Made by a program: the position numbers and the translations under genes | The notes under the pieces: generated by a model | Database searches by the model: none | Seen by the model: the letters and a program-made list of their open reading frames with translations, nothing else | What the model was told of the DNA's origin: nothing | Shown here: positions 6,093 to 10,052 of the stretch, one piece after another | How positions within the stretch are numbered: position 1 is the stretch's first letter | Layout of the letters: each line of letters opens with the position of its first letter | Source of the DNA: VMCP01 sp964415065 | GTDB lineage: Bacteria; Bacteroidota; Bacteroidia; NS11-12g; UBA955 | NCBI GenBank assembly: GCA_964415065.1 | Contig: CAYPYX010000077.1 | Location: forward strand, 1 to 10,052 | Length of the DNA: 10,052 nt | Direction of reading: 5' to 3'

Positions 6093-7174
6093 ATTTTGCA
6101 AACTACTGCTTTAAGTAATTTGCCTCGTACTTCAACGAATATCTCAGATCCTGCTTTTGAAAATTCGGAAGACACATATCCTAAACCGATAGCTTTGTTT
6201 AAAGATGGGCTTTGAGTTCCTGAAGTAACTTCTCCAATTACGGTACCTTCAGCATTGCATATAGGATAATGCTGACGAGGAATTCCGCGATCTATTAATT
6301 CAAAGCCAACTAATTTTTTGGTAGGTTTGTTTTCTTTGATTTTCAAATGGTAATCACTCATATGGAACGGTTGATTGAATTTGGTAATCCAACCTAAACC
6401 TGCTTCAATTGGAGATGTGGTATCGTTGATGTCATTTCCGTAAAGACAGAATCCTTTTTCAAGTCTCAAAGTATCTCGGGCTCCTAAACCACAAGGTTCT
6501 ATTTGATACTCTTGTCCTGCTTCAAAAACAGAATTCCAAAGAGCTAACGCTTCATTGTTTTTTACGTATAATTCAAATCCACCGGCACCAGTATATCCAG
6601 TGTTAGAAATAATCATATTTATTCCTGCTAAATTACCTTCTACAAAATGGTAATAAGGAATCTCACTTAAATTAACTGTGGTTAATTTTTGAAGCGTGTT
6701 TATGGCATTAGGTCCTTGTACCGCCAATAAAGAATATTCGTCGGAAGCATTGGTAATGGTAGCACCAAACTTTTCATTTTGCTTGTTCATCCATGCAACA
6801 TCTTTATCAATATTGGATGCATTGATTACCAGTAGGTACTTCTCTTCATTAAAGCGGTAAACCAACAAATCATCCACGATTCCTCCATCATCATTGGGCA
6901 TGCACGAATATTGAACGCGTCCGTCAGACAAAGAACTCACATCATTGGTGGTGATGTATTCAACGAGAGCATACGCTTGAGGACCTGTAACATATACTTC
7001 ACCCATGTGACTCACATCAAAAACACCCACGCTGTTTCTTACAGCATGATGCTCTTGAATTAGATTTTTGTAAAGTACAGGCATATTGTAGCCAGCAAAC
7101 GGTACCATCTTTGCTCCCAAATCAATATGTAATTGGGATAAACTGGTTGATTTTAATGCAATATTTTCAGACAT
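6080..7174 (-). CDS. gcvT: Glycine cleavage system T-protein (aminomethyltransferase)
   Basis: Transfers the methylene group from aminomethyl-lipoyl H-protein to tetrahydrofolate, releasing ammonia and giving 5,10-methylene-THF. The 364 residues match the usual 360-375. Diagnostic parts are the N-terminal HIDLGAKMVPFAGYNMPV (16-33), VFDVSHMGEV (51-60), GGIVDDLLVYR (97-107; D101 aligns with the catalytic Asp), NTGYTGAGGFELY (191-203), GLGARDTLRLEKGFCLYGND (229-248), SPIEAGLGW (254-262) and a C-terminal barrel with GEVTSGTQSPSLNKAIGLGYV (314-334). Folate-binding and catalytic positions look intact. The GcvH and GcvP genes are not in the window. The ATG at 7174 gives the expected N-terminus. A -7 element just upstream suggests its own promoter, although the lipoprotein gene on the same strand ends only 53 bp before it with no terminator. 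Confidence 0.97.
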   Translation of the reverse strand: MSENIALKSTSLSQLHIDLGAKMVPFAGYNMPVLYKNLIQEHHAVRNSVGVFDVSHMGEVYVTGPQAYALVEYITTNDVSSLSDGRVQYSCMPNDDGGIVDDLLVYRFNEEKYLLVINASNIDKDVAWMNKQNEKFGATITNASDEYSLLAVQGPNAINTLQKLTTVNLSEIPYYHFVEGNLAGINMIISNTGYTGAGGFELYVKNNEALALWNSVFEAGQEYQIEPCGLGARDTLRLEKGFCLYGNDINDTTSPIEAGLGWITKFNQPFHMSDYHLKIKENKPTKKLVGFELIDRGIPRQHYPICNAEGTVIGEVTSGTQSPSLNKAIGLGYVSSEFSKAGSEIFVEVRGKLLKAVVCKIPFL

Positions 7175-7181
7175 CGTATTA

Positions 7182-7189
7182 CAAAAATA
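7182..7189 (-). promoter_or_regulatory. Bacteroidota -7 element for gcvT
   Basis: Minus-strand TATTTTTG, identical to the element before the IscA-type gene and a perfect TAnnTTTG match, ends 7 nt before the gcvT ATG. The predicted leader is only about 1-4 nt. No -33 TTTG is found at 19-21 bp. Transcription may also arrive from the upstream lipoprotein gene. Confidence 0.5.
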
Positions 7190-7227
7190 AGAAGTACAAA
7201 GTGAATTAGTGGATGAACTCTATTTTT

Positions 7228-7821
7228 TTATTCGATTATAAATGGAAATACCACTTCAACATCCGTTTCCCCAGGATCGCAATCCCCGGTTTTCACTCCT
7301 GGTTGGTGTTTTAATTTTAGTCGAACATCTCCTTTGAAGTCACGTAAATAGGTTTTCCATAGGGATTGCAATCCCAATTCCATACCCTTGCTGTCTTTGT
7401 CTGTTCTTTCAATCGACATAGAAACAACAGTTTGAAGGTGTTCAACTGAATAACATACCAGATGTGCCGTAGATTCTTTGGTTATTTCTTCATTGATGAA
7501 ATCTTTATGATTGAGGTGTTCATTATAGAATTCAAGAGAAACTGAATAAGAAGCGTTTCCTTTTAAACGGATGGAATCGGATAAAATCGGATTATTTCCT
7601 CCAGCACCATCTAAATCTTTCCAATAAACCTGGAAAGAATCCAGTGAATTACTATCGTTTTTGAATTTTAAATAAACCGCATTAATTGTTTCTTCCTCAT
7701 CGTGTTGATGGTTGTGATCGTCTTCGCATGAAGAAAAAAATGTAAAACTTGCAATGGTTGCTAAGGCTACAAACGCAATTCTTCCGAATCCGTTTAGCAG
7801 TTGTTTTTTTGAATTATTCAT
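7228..7821 (-). CDS. Small periplasm- or surface-facing lipoprotein with His-rich N-terminus, paired with TonB receptor
   Basis: A 197-residue predicted lipoprotein. The signal peptide has K5/K6, a hydrophobic core at about 13-29 and a lipobox-like FSSC with the lipidated Cys at 32. The mature protein begins with an acidic, His-rich stretch (EDDHNHQHDEEE, 33-44), a plausible divalent-metal ligand or an acidic export signal. The remainder looks like a beta-sandwich, with DLDGAGGNNP (69-78), NEEITKES (110-117), ELGLQSLWKT (148-157) and KHQPGVKTGDCDPGETDVEV (171-190). These match a family common in Flavobacteriia that databases label, from memory, 'type 1 periplasmic binding fold superfamily protein', often next to TonB receptors. 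Two further Cys (123, 181) could form a disulfide. It lies 49 bp after the receptor gene on the same strand with no terminator between, so the two are probably one operon. The metal role is inference. Confidence 0.82.
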   Translation of the reverse strand: MNNSKKQLLNGFGRIAFVALATIASFTFFSSCEDDHNHQHDEEETINAVYLKFKNDSNSLDSFQVYWKDLDGAGGNNPILSDSIRLKGNASYSVSLEFYNEHLNHKDFINEEITKESTAHLVCYSVEHLQTVVSMSIERTDKDSKGMELGLQSLWKTYLRDFKGDVRLKLKHQPGVKTGDCDPGETDVEVVFPFIIE

Positions 7822-7870
7822 AATTTTTAATGTGTTTTTTTGTAAATGTCGAATCGACCTAGCTATTAAA

Positions 7871-10052
7871 CTAAGTGTGTTTTCGGTGATGATGTAAATT
7901 GTAAATAAATCGAATTCCTAGGTTTCGAGCTGGTTGTGGAACGAAGTAACGAAAACGATCCAAATAATCACGATAATTGGATTGAGTAGCGTTTTCAACA
8001 AATAATTTAATTTCCCAATTAGCTTGACTTGTACGTGGAATAATTCCTAAAGATGCATTCAAAACGAAATAGGAATTAGGAGGCGAAGAAAGATCCCAAA
8101 TATTAGAATAATAGGATTGTTTGGGTACAAAAATGCCTTCAATTAGAGCATTCATTCCAGGCTTCCTAAAAGACCAATATCCACGTAATTTTTGAGGTGG
8201 AATTAACGTTGGAAAAGCCTGAAGTTTATACAATCGTGCATAGGTATAATCGTAACTTATTCCGTATTCACCTAAATGCGTTTGAATTGAGGTATTTAGA
8301 TTGAATCCAGCAAACCAAACGGCCATGGATTCGTATTTGTAATATGGAAAAGCACCTCGAATACTGTAAATGGGGTAGGGTTGAGGATTAATAAAGATAT
8401 AATTATTTGAATGTTGTAAAAAAGAGTTAAAGTTCACATGCCATTTAGAGGTTGTTTTTTGTATTTGCCATTCCAATTTTTGTCCCGATTCCGGTTTTAA
8501 ATTTTCATTGCCCTCTTCGAAAGCAGCACTTCCGTGGTGCACACCTTTTGAATACAACTCATTAACGGAAGGGGGTCGAAATGATTGAGTTATATGAAAC
8601 GTATGCATCCAAGAATGGGTAAAAAATTCTCTGGAATATCCACCGGAAAAACCTTGGAAATAGTTCCCTTTGATTTCATCTCGAGGCAATGTTACTTGAC
8701 GTTGTAATATATCCCATCGAATGGCCCATTCGTTTTTTAGTTTTTTTCGGGGGAAGGGTTGAATGACGGTCCAAATGGCGCCTTGCATCCCCAAAAAATC
8801 AGGAACCAAAAAATATCCTGCCCAAGATTGTTTTTGAACACCTGCTGAAATTCCGGAATTTATTCGAATTCCGGAAACATGAGTTTCGTGGAATCCTTGG
8901 ATCAGACCTGTGTTTAAAACTACATCCAACTGAGGAAACGAATTCAATGGATTTCGATGAGGATCATATTCTTTTCGTTGATTTTGTTGCATCGAAATAA
9001 CAGAAGTGAAGCTAGGTAACTTCTTGTATTGCTGTTTCCAACTCACCATCAATTGCTGTCCTTGTTGATAGGGTTTTGCTATTTCGTAGGAAGAAGTTGA
9101 ACTTAATTGAGTGGGATTCTCTTGTTCAATATTCCAAAGTAAATCAGAAATATTTCCAATGTGCGAACCTAAGTAAATGCCCGATTTAAAATAGTAGTAA
9201 CTGTAATTTACAGTAGATTTTCCTATTGGCGATTGAACCAAATTCCCACCGTAAAAGGAAAATTCTTCTGAAGCAGTATTTTTTAAAATTCCTTGGGGAA
9301 CTCTATAATCGCTTGATTTTTGAGCATTTGCGACCAAATAATGTCCATTACCATCTTGTAAACCATGAATCCATTTTAATCCACCCTGTACCATGTTTCC
9401 ATTCGATTGATATCCTGAATAAAATTTGATATCGGTTTCGAAAGGGTGGTATTTTGGTTTGAATTCAATGTTTACTGCATTACCCCATGCATCTCCACCA
9501 ACAGAAATTGCTTGAGTTCCTTTGATTATTTCTGCTTTTTCGCTACCCCATGCTCCAATTTCTGGACCATGATCCGTTCCCCAGGCTTGACCCTCCAAAC
9601 GAGTACTTTGAACCATTAGGGGAAGTCTCAAGCCCGAAGTTCCTTGATACATGGGTTTAGAAATAGTTCGGCCTGTTGAAACCACATTCATCATTGGGAT
9701 GGATTTCAGATTTTGAGTGATATTGCTATTCGAAAAGGTGAGACTTTGGGAATGCAATTGCGATAATAAGTTAGACGTGTTTTCTGTGTGATGAACAACT
9801 ACTCGAACATCTCCCAGGGAAATTCTGTCTGTTGGAATTTCAATATGATGCACTTGGTTTGTGATCAAACTTAGATGGACATGTAATGTATCAATTGAAA
9901 TTTCTACTTCATAATTCCCTGATCTCAAATTGGAAAATCGCACTATCCCATTTCTGTTTGTGTAATCCTTTCGGTGTACTTCTTCCAGGAATACTTCTGC
10001 TCCCACAACGGGTTGGTTGCTACTGGTAATAATATGTACTTCCAAGTAGGAA
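7871..10052 (-). CDS. TonB-dependent outer-membrane receptor, 5' end cut by window edge
   Basis: Outer-membrane beta-barrel that imports a bound ligand using TonB-ExbBD energy. 726 residues are visible. The reading frame is open to the window end and no signal peptide is seen, so the true start lies outside; the TTG at 10045 is not a credible start. Order, numbered from that TTG: carboxypeptidase-regulatory-like beta-sandwich (about 1-75, with PVVGAEVFLEE and TNRNGIVRFSNL), plug (about 76-198, with VVSTGRTISKPMYQGTSGLR, EGQAWGTDHGPEIGAW and EIIKGTQAISVGGDAWGNAVN), then the barrel (about 200-717, aromatic-rich) ending in QPARNLGIRFIYNL. A His-rich tail LHHHRKHT follows the last strand. The EGQxWGxDHGPEI plug motif is shared with a Bacteroidota receptor group lacking an assigned ligand that I can name. 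The downstream His-rich lipoprotein suggests metal or metal-chelate uptake, which is inference. Confidence 0.93.
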   Translation of the reverse strand, partial: SYLEVHIITSSNQPVVGAEVFLEEVHRKDYTNRNGIVRFSNLRSGNYEVEISIDTLHVHLSLITNQVHHIEIPTDRISLGDVRVVVHHTENTSNLLSQLHSQSLTFSNSNITQNLKSIPMMNVVSTGRTISKPMYQGTSGLRLPLMVQSTRLEGQAWGTDHGPEIGAWGSEKAEIIKGTQAISVGGDAWGNAVNIEFKPKYHPFETDIKFYSGYQSNGNMVQGGLKWIHGLQDGNGHYLVANAQKSSDYRVPQGILKNTASEEFSFYGGNLVQSPIGKSTVNYSYYYFKSGIYLGSHIGNISDLLWNIEQENPTQLSSTSSYEIAKPYQQGQQLMVSWKQQYKKLPSFTSVISMQQNQRKEYDPHRNPLNSFPQLDVVLNTGLIQGFHETHVSGIRINSGISAGVQKQSWAGYFLVPDFLGMQGAIWTVIQPFPRKKLKNEWAIRWDILQRQVTLPRDEIKGNYFQGFSGGYSREFFTHSWMHTFHITQSFRPPSVNELYSKGVHHGSAAFEEGNENLKPESGQKLEWQIQKTTSKWHVNFNSFLQHSNNYIFINPQPYPIYSIRGAFPYYKYESMAVWFAGFNLNTSIQTHLGEYGISYDYTYARLYKLQAFPTLIPPQKLRGYWSFRKPGMNALIEGIFVPKQSYYSNIWDLSSPPNSYFVLNASLGIIPRTSQANWEIKLFVENATQSNYRDYLDRFRYFVPQPARNLGIRFIYNLHHHRKHT

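Noticed and set aside
7822..7870. Promoter or terminator between receptor and lipoprotein genes
   Set aside because: Only short AT-rich repeats are present, with no TAnnTTTG on the minus strand and no hairpin with a U-run, which supports cotranscription.
10043..10045. TTG as the true start of the TonB receptor
   Set aside because: The frame stays open to the window edge with sensible upstream residues, and a signal peptide would be missing; the gene simply runs off the window.

Overview
The window looks like the chromosome of a Bacteroidota bacterium, probably in or near Flavobacteriales. The evidence is: low GC; start codons with A-rich leaders and no clear Shine-Dalgarno; perfect copies of the Bacteroidota -7 promoter element TAnnTTTG; a TonB-dependent receptor with an N-terminal carboxypeptidase-regulatory-like domain; a small DLDG-type lipoprotein known to me only from this phylum; and the KWGL form of the DnaA arginine-finger box. 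I cannot fix the genus.

Left part (1-4049), all on the minus strand and so read right to left: a conserved single-pass membrane protein of unknown function, a methylmalonyl-CoA mutase large subunit without its cobalamin domain, then dnaA, ending in a good intrinsic terminator at 117-154. An 11-bp perfect inverted repeat lies in the AT-rich gap before dnaA. Several further inverted repeats are stacked downstream of it.

Centre (4050-5968): a 92-bp divergent promoter region separates the membrane protein from an IscA/HesB-type iron-sulfur assembly protein on the plus strand. A MacB/FtsX-type ABC transporter permease follows on the same strand, with a GTG start directly after an in-frame stop. 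No ATPase gene is adjacent. A strong bidirectional hairpin terminator (5967-6011) separates it from the convergent genes to the right.

Right part (6080-10052), minus strand: a TonB-dependent receptor (5' end cut by the window edge), a lipoprotein with a His/Asp/Glu-rich N-terminus, and gcvT (glycine cleavage T-protein). The receptor and lipoprotein are 49 bp apart and form a plausible outer-membrane uptake module, perhaps for a transition metal. gcvT has its own -7 element almost touching its start codon, so it may be transcribed separately.

Most of the window is core housekeeping sequence. I see no mobile element, CRISPR array, RNA gene or defence system. The best leads are the receptor/lipoprotein pair, the very short predicted leaders of the IscA gene and gcvT, and the inverted repeats around dnaA.
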